Shown here: one piece after another, positions 33,171 through 42,628 of the stretch
How the letters are laid out: the number at the start of each line of letters is the position of its first letter
Position numbering within the stretch: the first letter of the stretch is position 1
Source: Synergistaceae bacterium
GTDB taxonomy: Bacteria; Synergistota; Synergistia; Synergistales; Aminobacteriaceae
NCBI GenBank assembly: GCA_017405525.1
Contig: JAFRAH010000038.1
Location: 1-64,000 of the forward strand
Direction of reading: 5' to 3'
Length of the DNA stretch: 64,000 nt
The notes under the pieces: model-generated
Told to the model about the DNA's origin: nothing
What the model saw: only the letters and a program-made list of their open reading frames with translations
The model's database searches: none
Made by a program: the position numbers and the translations under genes

Positions 33171-34448
33171 ATGAATGCGTTTGAGACTTTGAGGGAGCGC
33201 GGCTATTTCGAGTGGTGCACCAATGAGGAAAGGCTCTCACAGGTCATGAATGAAGAGATGGTTACTGCCTACGTTGGATTTGACCCGACAGCAGACAGCC
33301 TACACGTTGGGCATCTGATTCCCTTGATGGCTCTGGGGTGGCTTCAGAGGCTCGGACACAGACCCATAGCACTCGCCGGAGGAGGAACGGGGTTAATCGG
33401 CGACCCTTCAGGCAAAAGCAAAGAACGTAACCTGATAACCCTTGAGGCAGTCATGCACAACATAGAGGGAGTGAAGAAGCAGCTGGCCAAGTTCCTGGAT
33501 TTCGACTGCGGGGAAAACTCGGCATTGCTCCTCAACAATTACGACTGGCTGAGCAAGTTCACGTTCCTTGAAGTTCTCCATGACGTGGGAAAATATTTCT
33601 CCATCAACAACCTCATAGCCCGCGAATATATCCGTTCACGCCTCGAAGACCCCGAAAAAGGAATCTCCTACACTGAGTTCTCGTACGTCCTACTTCAGGC
33701 AATGGACTTCAAGTATCTCAACGAGCACTACAACTGCCGCCTCCAGATGGGAGGGAATGACCAGCAGGGAAATCTTCTTGCGGGTTCTGACTACATACGA
33801 CGGACCAACGGAGCCGAGGTGTTCGGACTGACACAGCCCCTCCTCCTCACGTCATCAGGCACTAAGTTCGGGAAGACTGAGGCCGGAGCAGTCTGGCTTG
33901 ACCCGGAGAAGACCAGCCCCTACAAGTTCTATCAGTTCTGGTTCAACACCGACGACCGCGACGTGGAAAAGCTCCTCAAGCTCTACACGTTCATACCCAT
34001 CAACGAGATAGCCTCCATAATGACCGAACACAACGCCGCACCTGAGAGACGCATTGCACAGAAGAGGCTTGCCCTTGAGGTTACTGCGACAGTTCACGGG
34101 GAAGAGACAGCCCGGAGCGTCATCAATGCTAGCGAGATACTCTTCAACCCGAAGATAGACTTTTCGGGAGTGAGTGAGGAGACCTGTAACATGCTCAGGC
34201 AGGAAGTACCCTACAGGACTCTTGAGGGAGTAAGTTTCCCGGCGGGGGTTGTGGGCATTCTCACGTCATCAGGAGCGTGTGAGTCCAACGGCGAGGCAAA
34301 GAGGGCAATACGTCAGGGCGGTGTCTCAATTAACGGCGTGAAGGTTACGGATGAGAAGGCTGAAGTTGACGCGTCTACCCTCATCTGTGGGAAATATATA
34401 TTTGTCCGTGTTGGCCGGAAGAAGTTCAGCATGGCCGGGCTTGAGTGA
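33171..34448 (+). CDS. tyrS: Tyrosyl-tRNA synthetase
   Basis: The 425-residue class I synthetase has the HIGH-type motif ADSLHVGHLIPL at about residue 43, the tyrosine pocket sequence YDWLSKFTFLEVL, MGGNDQQGNLLAG, the KMSKS equivalent KFGKTEAGAVWLD, and a C-terminal S4 RNA-binding domain (AIRQGGVSINGVKV). It charges tRNA-Tyr. No T-box leader fits in the 100-base gap upstream. It starts the long plus-strand run to recX. Confidence 0.97.
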   Translation: MNAFETLRERGYFEWCTNEERLSQVMNEEMVTAYVGFDPTADSLHVGHLIPLMALGWLQRLGHRPIALAGGGTGLIGDPSGKSKERNLITLEAVMHNIEGVKKQLAKFLDFDCGENSALLLNNYDWLSKFTFLEVLHDVGKYFSINNLIAREYIRSRLEDPEKGISYTEFSYVLLQAMDFKYLNEHYNCRLQMGGNDQQGNLLAGSDYIRRTNGAEVFGLTQPLLLTSSGTKFGKTEAGAVWLDPEKTSPYKFYQFWFNTDDRDVEKLLKLYTFIPINEIASIMTEHNAAPERRIAQKRLALEVTATVHGEETARSVINASEILFNPKIDFSGVSEETCNMLRQEVPYRTLEGVSFPAGVVGILTSSGACESNGEAKRAIRQGGVSINGVKVTDEKAEVDASTLICGKYIFVRVGRKKFSMAGLE

Positions 34449-34449
34449 G

Positions 34450-35220
34450 ATGCATACGTGTACATGGTATATTTCGGGCTCAGTCAGTGATGTACTTGCT
34501 CAGGTCATAAAGGACATGGCCGCCGCGTTAAGGACTCATTCACGGAACATTGACCTTGATGTGATACACGCTAAGGATTATGCCTACAAGCCGTTACATG
34601 AGCGAGTGAGGAATATCTTTGCGAGGCGTGAGGTCTGGCACTTGTTCGGGAAAGCTCCCATATGGTGGCGGATTGTCAGGATGCATTCACGGACGGTTCA
34701 CACACTGCTCGAAAAAAGCAACTGGGCAGGCTGGCCTTCACGTTTCTTCACTGAGGGTGCGAAGACAGGCGAGGCAGTAATATTCCCGGTGTTTGACCCC
34801 CTGAGCTCATACAGTGAGGAAGGAAGCAGGGCAGTATTCGTCCGTGATGGCCGTAAAGTCCCCGAAGGTGATTACGAGGTCGCTGACATCACAGAGAGGC
34901 TCTTGCGTCCCGAAGCACTAAGCGGAATATACATCGCCAACGACACCGGCCCCCGCGAGGCAATGAGGGCAGGAATACTCACAATGAGGGGAGTAGCCAT
35001 AGCGTCCCGGAAGTCTGGATACCTTGACGAGATACTTGGCCCTGACGGCTACTTCATGCTGCGGGATGATGAGGACTTGCCCAGAGTGATACGTCAGGGG
35101 TTGGGCGACAAGGGGCGGCACTTGGCCATGTCAGCAAGGCACTTCCTGAAGTCGAGGCGTTCACATGAGCGTTGTACGGACTCGATAATTGCACTCTACA
35201 GGAAAGTCATAGCACAATGA
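34450..35220 (+). CDS. Glycosyltransferase-like protein (GT-B C-terminal features)
   Basis: The 256-residue protein starts at an ATG one base after the tyrS stop. Its C-terminal third resembles GT-B glycosyltransferases (IANDTGPREAMRAGI, then VAIASRKSGYLDEILGPDGYFMLRDDEDL), the region that holds the nucleotide-sugar Glu motif. The N-terminal part (TCTWYISGSVSDVLAQVIKDMAAAL) fits a Rossmann half but is short, so the enzyme is smaller than usual. It overlaps the next gene, an LpxL-type acyltransferase, by 4 bases, which argues for a role in lipid A or core assembly. I cannot name the acceptor. Confidence 0.65.
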   Translation: MHTCTWYISGSVSDVLAQVIKDMAAALRTHSRNIDLDVIHAKDYAYKPLHERVRNIFARREVWHLFGKAPIWWRIVRMHSRTVHTLLEKSNWAGWPSRFFTEGAKTGEAVIFPVFDPLSSYSEEGSRAVFVRDGRKVPEGDYEVADITERLLRPEALSGIYIANDTGPREAMRAGILTMRGVAIASRKSGYLDEILGPDGYFMLRDDEDLPRVIRQGLGDKGRHLAMSARHFLKSRRSHERCTDSIIALYRKVIAQ

Positions 35221-36083
35221 GCAAGGCAGCAGTAAGGGCACTAAAGGTATTCGAGAGTCTTGCAGGCACTGGACTACGTGGCAAGGTTACGGCAGGGTTC
35301 TTCTCCGGCCTCCTGAAGATGATTCACCCCCGCGCAAAAGTCATTGACGACAACCTGAAGCTGGCATACCCCGAAAGCTCCGAACAATGGCGCAAGGAAA
35401 TTCGCCGCAAGGTCTACGAGAATATCGCCTGGACAGTAACGGAACTCCTAGCACTCCAGCGAGACCCCTCACAGGTCTTCAAGTGGGTGAAGAACGTCCA
35501 CAATATGGATTTTGCCGAGAGCCTCCTAACCTCACGGAAGGGAGTAATCTTCTTGTCTGGTCATTTCGGGAACTGGGAGTTACTGTCGGGATGGTACGCC
35601 CAATATTCACGCAGTAAGAGGCATTGTCTCCACATAGTAACGCAGGAACTTCACGACCCGGACATGTCAGCCTACGTTGAGGAGATCAGGAAGCGTTCAG
35701 GAATTGAGCTTATCCCCAAGAACGTATCAGTGCAGAAATACGCCCGAATGCTGAAGAACGGAATGCACTTAGCCCTCCTCAACGACATAGCCGGAACGGG
35801 CAAAATGATGGTGCCGTTCATGGGTCATGACGCTACTAATATGCCGGGGCCTGCAGTGATGTCGATGCTCTCAGGAGTGCCTATAGTCCCGGTGTGCATA
35901 TACAGGAACGCCCCGTTTGAGCATGAGATAGAGTTTTTCCCGCCCGTTGAGGTTCCGGGTAAAGACCTGAGCCATGACGAGAGGATGAGGCAGATAATTC
36001 TTGAGTGCAACAAGGCTATAGAGAAATTCATACGGAAGAGGCCGGATTTATGGTTCTGGCTTCACAAGAGATGGAGGCCATGA
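35217..36083 (+). CDS. Lipid A biosynthesis acyltransferase (LpxL/HtrB-like)
   Basis: The 288-residue protein has the lysophospholipid/lipid A acyltransferase signature: GVIFLSGHFGNWELLSGW with the catalytic H-x-x-x-x-x-E arrangement, later LLNDIAGTGKMMVPFMG and IVPVCIYRNAPFEHEI. It transfers a secondary fatty acyl chain to Kdo2-lipid IVA at the inner membrane. Start ATG at 35217 overlaps the preceding stop as ATGA; the longer in-frame start at 35172 is inside the previous gene. Together with kdtA it supports a lipid A-bearing outer membrane. Confidence 0.92.
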   Translation: MSKAAVRALKVFESLAGTGLRGKVTAGFFSGLLKMIHPRAKVIDDNLKLAYPESSEQWRKEIRRKVYENIAWTVTELLALQRDPSQVFKWVKNVHNMDFAESLLTSRKGVIFLSGHFGNWELLSGWYAQYSRSKRHCLHIVTQELHDPDMSAYVEEIRKRSGIELIPKNVSVQKYARMLKNGMHLALLNDIAGTGKMMVPFMGHDATNMPGPAVMSMLSGVPIVPVCIYRNAPFEHEIEFFPPVEVPGKDLSHDERMRQIILECNKAIEKFIRKRPDLWFWLHKRWRP

Positions 36084-36089
36084 GAAAAA

Positions 36090-36458
36090 ATGTTACTGAG
36101 CAGGGATTTTACGTTTGACGCGGCGCATAACCTAATAAACTATCACGGCAAATGTGAGCGTCTTCATGGACATACCTACAAGTTGAGGGTAGTACTTGAG
36201 GGAAGACCTGACGATGAGGGTATGATCATGGACTTCGAGGAGCTCAAGGCCATAGTGAACGAGCGGGTAATCTCGAAACTAGATCACTCATACATCAACG
36301 ACATAATCACACAACCAAGTGCAGAGAATATAGCCCTGTGGGTATGGGGTGAACTTGACGGGGCATTGAGGAGGGAGAATTGCGGGCTCTATGAAGTCCA
36401 TGTGTGGGAGACAGCGAACAGCCGCGTGATACTCAGGGCTTCAGACTTCAGGGAGTGA
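36090..36458 (+). CDS. queD: 6-carboxy-tetrahydropterin synthase
   Basis: The 122-residue protein has the QueD zinc site: FDAAHNLINYHGKCERLHGHTYKL supplies the three His and the catalytic Cys, and KLDHSYIND and YEVHVWET supply the later His and Glu. It makes 6-carboxytetrahydropterin, the second step from GTP to preQ0 and queuosine. It lies directly upstream of folE2, the preceding step, so both genes form a mini-pathway. queC and queE are not in the window. Confidence 0.96.
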   Translation: MLLSRDFTFDAAHNLINYHGKCERLHGHTYKLRVVLEGRPDDEGMIMDFEELKAIVNERVISKLDHSYINDIITQPSAENIALWVWGELDGALRRENCGLYEVHVWETANSRVILRASDFRE

Positions 36459-36463
36459 TACAA

Positions 36464-37246
36464 GTGAAGGACGTACAGAAGGAATATGACCCCCGAAACA
36501 TCCAGATTGACCGCGTAGGTGTCAGGAACGTAAGCTGCCCAATAACTGCCCTCTACCATGACGGAGGAACCCAGAGCACCATAGCCCGCCTGTCAATGAG
36601 TGTCATGCTGCCCAGAGAGTACAGGGGCACCCACATGAGCCGCTTCATCGAGACACTGGAGGAGTACAGGGGCAGGGTATCCCCCCACAACCTGGAGGCA
36701 TTCACACGGAGGTTATGCGAGAAACTCAACGCCTCAGAAAGCAGCCTTATTGTCGAGTTCCCCTACTACTTCCGAAAGAAAGCCCCGGTGTCAGGAATTG
36801 AGAGCTTCAGCAAGTGTGATGTCAACCTTGAGGCAGATTACAGCGAGGCTCAAGGCTTCGACATGATCATAGGCTTGTCCCTGAACGTCCAGACATTATG
36901 CCCGTGCTCAAAGGAAATCTCAGATTATGGTGCTCACAACCAGAGGGCTCTTGTCTCACTGAAAGTCAGGTGCAAAGGTCTCGTCTGGTTTGAGGAGCTG
37001 ATAGAGATGATTGAGAGCTCTGCATCATCGCCGCTGTATACCCTCCTCAAGCGTGAGGACGAGAAATACATCACTGAACGTGCCTACGAGAACCCCAGAT
37101 TTGTCGAGGACGTTACGCGTGAACTTGCCGTGAAACTCGACAATGACGACCGCATAACATGGTACAGTGTGAACGTTGAGAGCATGGAGAGCATTCACGA
37201 CCACAATGCCTTTGCTGAGCTTGAACGGGACAAAATGACTTCATGA
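36464..37246 (+). CDS. folE2: GTP cyclohydrolase, type IB
   Basis: The 260-residue protein is FolE2: GVRNVSCPITALYHDGG near the N-terminus, NVQTLCPCSKEISDYGAHNQRA with the catalytic Cys and metal ligands at about residue 148, and SHAQ-type end IHDHNAFAEL. It converts GTP to dihydroneopterin triphosphate, using a metal other than obligate zinc, to feed QueD. The start is GTG at 36464 with AGGGAG at 36450-36455; an upstream in-frame ATG lies inside queD. It overlaps the next gene by 4 bases. Confidence 0.95.
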   Translation: MKDVQKEYDPRNIQIDRVGVRNVSCPITALYHDGGTQSTIARLSMSVMLPREYRGTHMSRFIETLEEYRGRVSPHNLEAFTRRLCEKLNASESSLIVEFPYYFRKKAPVSGIESFSKCDVNLEADYSEAQGFDMIIGLSLNVQTLCPCSKEISDYGAHNQRALVSLKVRCKGLVWFEELIEMIESSASSPLYTLLKREDEKYITERAYENPRFVEDVTRELAVKLDNDDRITWYSVNVESMESIHDHNAFAELERDKMTS

Positions 37247-38172
37247 GCAGGCGCAAACGAAGAGGGCTGCCTTTCAGGATACTGAATTACTCCGTTCTTG
37301 TGTTCATTTTCGTGATGGGCTACAGAGTTTATGCCGCATGGTACGAGGACTACAAGCTCTCTCATCCCCACGTCATCGAGGCAGTAACTACGAACTACAG
37401 CGAGGAACAGCCCCTTGAAGGCATACTTCTATGGGACGAACACCTAATATATGCTCCCCAAGACGGAATACTCACCTACCCATCACCGCGCCCCCGGATT
37501 GTCTCAAAGGGCGAGATACTTGCAGCAATTGACGGTACAGCAATACGAGCACCATACCCCGCGTATTTCTTTCCCGGACTTGACGGCCAAGAAGGAAACT
37601 GGGTTTACCCCAAACTATGGCCTGACTTTTCACCCTTCCCAGAATTTCAGGACGCATCACTAATCGAGAATGGTACACTCCTCCGAAGAGGCGACCCAAT
37701 CGGTAAGCTAGTACCTCAGCCCCAAACTCTCAGGTGCATAGCCTACCTCGACTACAGCCCGTCGCTTGACCGTGCTTTGAGGAACAAGAGCGACCCCACA
37801 ATCAGGATACGCACAGAGTACGAGGGCAAAGAACGTAAGGCTGAAGTAGTGGCGGTGAAGTCATCGAGCCAGAAGCTCAAGGTCTATCTGAGGCTGCCAT
37901 TCTTTCCGCCGGGTCTGCTGCGCTCAAGGTCATTCACTGCGAGCGTCGTTACTGACGTTCAGAGGGGAATAATGGTGCCTGACACTGCGGTAATCACTAA
38001 GGACGGGAAAAATCAGGTGTTCATTCTTCAGGGGAACAGCCCGGTATCACATGAGGTTGAAGGTTTCCCTGCTGACGAAAAAAATTTCTTCATCGAAAAA
38101 GGAGTGAGGCACGGCGACAAACTCATACTTGACGCTGGAATGATAAAAGACGAAAACGGAAGGATATGGTGA
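37243..38172 (+). CDS. HlyD-like membrane-anchored protein of the sepF/divIVA cluster
   Basis: The 309-residue protein has a cytoplasmic basic start, one N-terminal membrane helix (ILNYSVLVFIFVMGYRVYA, residues 13-31) and an extracytoplasmic part with two lipoyl-like segments (QPLEGILLWDEHLIYAPQDG and RGDPIGKLVP) and a beta-domain ending VPDTAVITKDGKNQVFIL, the HlyD/membrane-fusion layout. The helical hairpin of true efflux adaptors is missing and no transporter is encoded nearby. HlyD-like genes precede yggS-sepF-divIVA in many Firmicutes and Synergistota, so a cell-envelope or division role is more likely than export. The start overlaps the folE2 stop. Confidence 0.72.
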   Translation: MSRRKRRGLPFRILNYSVLVFIFVMGYRVYAAWYEDYKLSHPHVIEAVTTNYSEEQPLEGILLWDEHLIYAPQDGILTYPSPRPRIVSKGEILAAIDGTAIRAPYPAYFFPGLDGQEGNWVYPKLWPDFSPFPEFQDASLIENGTLLRRGDPIGKLVPQPQTLRCIAYLDYSPSLDRALRNKSDPTIRIRTEYEGKERKAEVVAVKSSSQKLKVYLRLPFFPPGLLRSRSFTASVVTDVQRGIMVPDTAVITKDGKNQVFILQGNSPVSHEVEGFPADEKNFFIEKGVRHGDKLILDAGMIKDENGRIW

Positions 38173-38175
38173 AAC

Positions 38176-38853
38176 TTGAACGCTGAGGAAATACTTGAGC
38201 GCATCGAGAACGCAAAGGCTAAGGCAGGAAGGACAGACAGGATATATTTTGCGGCAGTGAGCAAGACCCGGACAGTCGAGGAAATGAAGGAGGCTGAGTC
38301 GATACAGTGGGTTGACTTTTTCGGGGAGAACAGAGTACAGGAGGCAGAGGCAAAACGCAAAGCATTCGGTGAATCGCGAATCCCTTGGCGGCTGATAGGA
38401 CACCTTCAGGCCAACAAGGCACGTAAAGCCGCAGAACTCTTCGACCACATCGACAGCCTCGACAGCCCGGACTTAGCCCAGCGGCTCAACAGGATAGCCG
38501 GTGAACTCGGCAAGGTCATTCCCGTATTGATTGAGGTCAACACTTCAGGCGAGGCCAGCAAGTCAGGAGTCGACCCGGAAAATTTCCTGCCACTTCTTGA
38601 CGCTGTGAGAGGGCTCGGAAATCTCAGGCTTGACGGTCTCATGACGGTGGGGCCAATCACTGAGGACGAACGGGAAATCAGGCGGTCATTCGCACAGCTC
38701 AGGGGGCTTGCGGAAAATGCCAGAGAAAGAACGGGGCTATCACTTCCTGTTCTCTCTATGGGAATGAGCGGGGATTTTGAGCTTGCCATTCTTGAAGGCA
38801 GTACGCTAATCAGAATAGGAACGCTTTTATTCGGCCCTAGAAATTACGCATAA
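38176..38853 (+). CDS. yggS: YggS family pyridoxal phosphate homeostasis protein
   Basis: The 225-residue protein has the alanine-racemase-like barrel of YggS/YlmE: the PLP lysine in YFAAVSKTRTVEEM, WVDFFGENRVQEAEAK, WRLIGHLQANKARKA, VLIEVNTSGEASKSG and SMGMSGDFELAI. It buffers PLP and balances amino- and keto-acids. It starts with TTG, 3 bases after the HlyD-like stop. Its place just upstream of sepF is conserved in many lineages. Confidence 0.95.
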   Translation: MNAEEILERIENAKAKAGRTDRIYFAAVSKTRTVEEMKEAESIQWVDFFGENRVQEAEAKRKAFGESRIPWRLIGHLQANKARKAAELFDHIDSLDSPDLAQRLNRIAGELGKVIPVLIEVNTSGEASKSGVDPENFLPLLDAVRGLGNLRLDGLMTVGPITEDEREIRRSFAQLRGLAENARERTGLSLPVLSMGMSGDFELAILEGSTLIRIGTLLFGPRNYA

Positions 38854-38855
38854 TG

Positions 38856-38861
38856 TATAAT
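38856..38861 (+). promoter_or_regulatory. -10 hexamer before sepF
   Basis: TATAAT preceded by ATG lies 57 bases before the sepF start, just after the yggS stop. No clear -35 box is seen; a second T-rich TATATTT follows. It could give sepF-divIVA an extra promoter inside the run. Confidence 0.35.
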
Positions 38862-38918
38862 TTTCGTGGTATATTTACCGTATTCATAACTACATAAATT
38901 TACGGGAGGCGTTTAACC

Positions 38919-39335
38919 TTGAACATCATGAAGTTCTTCGGATTTGACACCGACGATGACGATTACGATGAAGATGACGGCTACACTGAAGAGAAGCGCA
39001 GGAAACAGCCATCACGCAGGGAACCCCCATCACGTTCAAGCACATCAGGAAATTCCAACGCTGCAGGAAAATTGATACTCTTCAACGGAGTAGCCTCGGA
39101 CAATGACAAGAGAAGACTGCGCGAGGCATTCAACAACGGAGCGATGATACTAATCGACCTTCACGAGATGAACCAGCGCGAATTTGAGGAGGCAGGAAAA
39201 GACTTCATCACGTTCATGGGAGGGGTAGCCTTTGCCCGCAACGGTGAGATGAAGTTCATTGAGCCTTCGCAGTATCTTGTTACGCCGCGTTCTGAAATGT
39301 TCGAGGTATGGCCGGAGGAGGAGGTTCACGAATGA
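38919..39335 (+). CDS. sepF: Cell division protein SepF
   Basis: The 138-residue protein has the SepF plan: an N-terminal amphipathic start (MKFFGF) for membrane binding, an acidic linker (DTDDDDYDEDDGYTEEKRR) and the SepF domain from about residue 48 with LILFNGVASDNDKRRLREAF and DLHEMNQREFEEAGKDFITFMGGVAFA. It anchors and bundles FtsZ at midcell. TTG at 38919 has GGGAGG at the right distance; ATG at 38928 is the alternative. It overlaps divIVA by 4 bases. Confidence 0.94.
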   Translation: MNIMKFFGFDTDDDDYDEDDGYTEEKRRKQPSRREPPSRSSTSGNSNAAGKLILFNGVASDNDKRRLREAFNNGAMILIDLHEMNQREFEEAGKDFITFMGGVAFARNGEMKFIEPSQYLVTPRSEMFEVWPEEEVHE

Positions 39336-40162
39336 GCGAGCTGCTTACTGCAAAGGACGTTGAGGTCAAAGTCTTCAAGAAGGTCCGTTTTGGGGGCTAT
39401 GCTGTTCTTGAGGTAGAGGATTTCCTGAACCAGGTAGCCGATGACCTTGAAGCCTATGTTACGCAGATTGACGAGAAGGACAACAGGATACAAGAGCTTG
39501 AAGCGTTCGTGAAGAAGCAGGAGTCCATGACCGACGCAATCAAGGATGCCCTCATTCAGGCACGTAAAGCCGCCAAGGACATGGAGGATCAGGCCAGGAC
39601 TCAGACCGAGAAGATACTAGCTGACGCACAGGAGGAAGCCCGGAAGCTCATAGCTGAGTCAGGGGGGAAAGTCCAGGAACGTATTGACGAGGCAGAACGT
39701 ACCGCCCAGGAACGCATCAACGAGGCAGAACGCAAAGCCAGCGAGATAGTTGCACGTGCGAGGGTTTCAGCTGATGAGATAGTCCAGACCTCACAGGACA
39801 AACGGACAAAGGCAGAGCAGTCATTGAGCAGTATCGAGCATGAACTAGAATCCAGACGGCGCGAGGCTGAGAGCATGGCCGAGAAAATCATAGCCTCAGC
39901 ACGCGAGGAAGCCCAAAAAATTCTTGGTGATGCCGAAAAGGAAGCTGACAGTTACAGTGAGCAGTTGAGATTCCTGAGCCTTCGGAAACAGCAGTTCCTC
40001 AAGGATACAGTATCGCTCCTCCTCGACTTCGGGAAGATCATTGACCGCGCACAGGAAGACACTGACGCTGAGATTGAGAGCCTCCCTCAAATTAGCCGCG
40101 AGACACACGAACAGCCCGAAAATCCCCCGGCATTCATGGAGGGCAGCAACGAAACGGCTTAG
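39332..40162 (+). CDS. divIVA: DivIVA family protein
   Basis: The 276-residue protein starts with the membrane-curvature-sensing N-terminus LLTAKDVEVKVFKKVRFGGYAVLEVEDFLNQV and continues as coiled coil to about residue 245, with an internal near-repeat EERIDEAERTAQE/ERINEAERKASE. The length exceeds B. subtilis DivIVA (164) because of the longer coil. It marks poles and septa and recruits partners; here it follows sepF directly, with ATGA overlap. The tail (PENPPAFMEG) is acidic and disordered. Confidence 0.93.
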   Translation: MSELLTAKDVEVKVFKKVRFGGYAVLEVEDFLNQVADDLEAYVTQIDEKDNRIQELEAFVKKQESMTDAIKDALIQARKAAKDMEDQARTQTEKILADAQEEARKLIAESGGKVQERIDEAERTAQERINEAERKASEIVARARVSADEIVQTSQDKRTKAEQSLSSIEHELESRRREAESMAEKIIASAREEAQKILGDAEKEADSYSEQLRFLSLRKQQFLKDTVSLLLDFGKIIDRAQEDTDAEIESLPQISRETHEQPENPPAFMEGSNETA

Positions 40163-40163
40163 C

Positions 40164-42206
40164 GTGCGACTGAGTTCCCCCGTTACAGTACTTTCCGGGG
40201 TTGGCGGGAAAAGAGCCCAAGCACTGGCTAAACTTGGTATCTTCACACTTGAGGATCTCTTCTACCTGATGCCGAGACGCTACGAGGACAGGAGGTTTCC
40301 CCGTCCTTTGTGTGAGCTCCAAGCTGGAAATGCTGAATGTGCCGTTGCGTTCGTGTCTGAGATTTCGGGATTCAACGGAAAGACTGAGGCAGTAATCACT
40401 GACAGTACAGGGAGCGCGCGCGTAACATGGTTCACCGACAAGATAGCGGGCTTCGTCCGTGAGGGGATGAGGCTTGCTCTCTATGGCCCGGTGAACAGCT
40501 ACTACATTGAGCCGCAGTTCGTTCACCCTGAGTTCGAGATACTCTACAGGAGCACTCAGAGGCCGTCAATTATTGGTCGGATATTCCCGATTTATCCGGC
40601 AAATTCTGAGCTCAATCAGCGGGCAGTGAAGAAGCTCATTGATACGGCCATGAATGACTATGCTGAACATTGCCTGAAGGAATTTCTCCCGGCTAGGGTA
40701 CTTCAGAATTACGGGATGATGAGCATTCTTGAGGCAGTGAGGCAGATACACAACCCCTTTGACGAGAAGACGTTTATACGTGCAAGGAACAGGCTGGCAT
40801 TTGATGAGCTCTTCCTCCTGCAGGCCGGTATAATCCTGCGGAGACGGAATGCCTCCGGGAAGTTCCATGCCCGCGAACTCAAACCGGGGGAAAAATTCGC
40901 ATCATTCACGGAAAACCTACCCTTCAAGATGACGGACTCACAGAAGGCGGCGGTCTATGAGATACTCGATGACACAGGCAGCAACTACCCAATGAACAGG
41001 CTCCTGCAGGGTGATGTAGGCTCAGGGAAGACCTTAGTGGCAGTTTGCGCGATGATTGCGGCGTGTGATTCAGGCTGTCAGTCGGCATTCATGGCACCCA
41101 CCGAGATACTGGCTCAGCAGCACTACATGAAGCTGGCCCGTTCACTTGAGCCTTTGGGCCTGAACGTCGCACTCCTCACAGGGAGCCTCAAGACCTCAGA
41201 ACGCCGGGAAATTCTCGCAGGACTTGAGGACGGGAGCATCAACATAGCTGTAGGCACTCATGCACTTTTTGCGGATGGTGTGAAGTTTCATGACCTGGCT
41301 CTTGTGATTGTGGACGAACAGCACAGGTTCGGGGTACTTCAGCGCAACGAACTGGCCTCAAAGGGACAAGCTCCCCACATTCTGGCCATGACAGCAACGC
41401 CAATTCCCCGGACGCTCATCATGTCGGTCTACGGGGATCTTGAGGTCTCGACGCTGAACGAATTACCCCCCGGACGAAAGCCCATAAAGACAATCGCACT
41501 GCCGCATTCCGAACGAAAGACGCTCTACGGGATGATACGCAAGCAGGTCAAAGAGGGAAGGCAGGTTTACTGGGTCTGCCCGGTGATTGATGAGGGAGAA
41601 CGCGGACTTAGTGCCGTAACCTCGACATATGAGCACCTTCACGAGGCCATGCCTGAGCTGAGAATAGCGATACTTCACGGGAGGCTTGACCCCTCAAGGA
41701 AGGCCGGAGTAATGCTTGGGTTCGTTGCCGGGAATATTGACGTACTAGTTGCGACTGTGGTTATTGAGGTTGGCGTTGACGTTCCGAACGCCAGCATGAT
41801 GGTGCTTCAGGATGCCGGGCAGTTCGGACTCTCACAGCTCCACCAGCTCAGGGGACGGGTCGGGCGCGGTGAGGCTGAGAGTGTTTGTGTCCTTCTGGAG
41901 AATGAGGAGCTTACCCCGGAGGGACGGGAGAGAATTTCAGCGATGGTTGAGTGTTCTGACGGCTTCGAGCTCGCAGAACGAGACCTGATACAGCGCGGGC
42001 CTGGTGAGATTTGCGGGACACGTCAGCACGGCGTAACTGACTTCAGGGTTGCGGACTTGGTGAGGGACGAGAAGATACTTGAACTTGCGCGCGATGAGGC
42101 CAGAAAATTGCTTGACGATGACCCGGAACTTAAGGGTGAACCATTGCTGAGGCACGAGATATTCAGGAGGCTCGGAAAAGTCTTAGAGCTTGCGGCGACA
42201 TCATGA
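40164..42206 (+). CDS. recG: ATP-dependent DNA helicase RecG
   Basis: The 680-residue protein is complete: N-terminal wedge domain (GVGGKRAQALAKLGIFTLEDLFYLMPRRYED), Walker A GDVGSGKTLVA at about residue 285, DEQH box in VIVDEQHRFGVLQR, TATPIPRTL, and the C-terminal helicase half with LHQLRGRVGRGE and RGPGEICGTRQHG. It remodels stalled forks and Holliday junctions. The start is GTG at 40164, one base after the divIVA stop; the frame extends upstream but only inside divIVA. recX overlaps its end. Confidence 0.95.
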   Translation: MRLSSPVTVLSGVGGKRAQALAKLGIFTLEDLFYLMPRRYEDRRFPRPLCELQAGNAECAVAFVSEISGFNGKTEAVITDSTGSARVTWFTDKIAGFVREGMRLALYGPVNSYYIEPQFVHPEFEILYRSTQRPSIIGRIFPIYPANSELNQRAVKKLIDTAMNDYAEHCLKEFLPARVLQNYGMMSILEAVRQIHNPFDEKTFIRARNRLAFDELFLLQAGIILRRRNASGKFHARELKPGEKFASFTENLPFKMTDSQKAAVYEILDDTGSNYPMNRLLQGDVGSGKTLVAVCAMIAACDSGCQSAFMAPTEILAQQHYMKLARSLEPLGLNVALLTGSLKTSERREILAGLEDGSINIAVGTHALFADGVKFHDLALVIVDEQHRFGVLQRNELASKGQAPHILAMTATPIPRTLIMSVYGDLEVSTLNELPPGRKPIKTIALPHSERKTLYGMIRKQVKEGRQVYWVCPVIDEGERGLSAVTSTYEHLHEAMPELRIAILHGRLDPSRKAGVMLGFVAGNIDVLVATVVIEVGVDVPNASMMVLQDAGQFGLSQLHQLRGRVGRGEAESVCVLLENEELTPEGRERISAMVECSDGFELAERDLIQRGPGEICGTRQHGVTDFRVADLVRDEKILELARDEARKLLDDDPELKGEPLLRHEIFRRLGKVLELAATS

Positions 42207-42628
42207 ACGAATACGAGACATTGAGGGAAAAATTTTTCACTTTCCTCATGAGGCGGCCATGCACCTACAAACAGGCCAGTGAATATTTATCCCGCCAGAA
42301 AATCCCCGTGAACTATATAGACGCTATGATGAATGAGGCTCAAGATACCGGGCTGATTGATGACTTTGCTTTTTCGAGGCTTTTCGTTGACGGCCATCTT
42401 TCTTGGGGCAACCTCAAAATTTCCCATGAGCTCGGAATCAGGGGGGTATCACGCGGGGATATTGAGGCGGCTCTTGAGGAGGCTGAAGATGAGTCATTGA
42501 GGGCACAGGAAATTTCGGAGGGCTTGAGGAGCTCAGGAGTTGAGGAACGGAAGATTGCTGCCCGGCTTCTTTCGCGGGGGTTCTCGAAAAGGTCAGTGAA
42601 GGAGGCGGTTAAAGGCAAGGAATTTTGA
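42203..42628 (+). CDS. recX: Regulatory protein RecX
   Basis: The 141-residue protein has the RecX three-helix repeats: FLMRRPCTYKQASEYLSRQKIP, DTGLIDDFAFSRLFVDGHL, WGNLKISHELGIRGVSRGDIEAAL and KIAARLLSRGFSKRSVKEAV. RecX modulates RecA filaments. It overlaps recG by 4 bases and closes the long operon that began with tyrS. recA is not in the window. Confidence 0.9.
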   Translation: MNEYETLREKFFTFLMRRPCTYKQASEYLSRQKIPVNYIDAMMNEAQDTGLIDDFAFSRLFVDGHLSWGNLKISHELGIRGVSRGDIEAALEEAEDESLRAQEISEGLRSSGVEERKIAARLLSRGFSKRSVKEAVKGKEF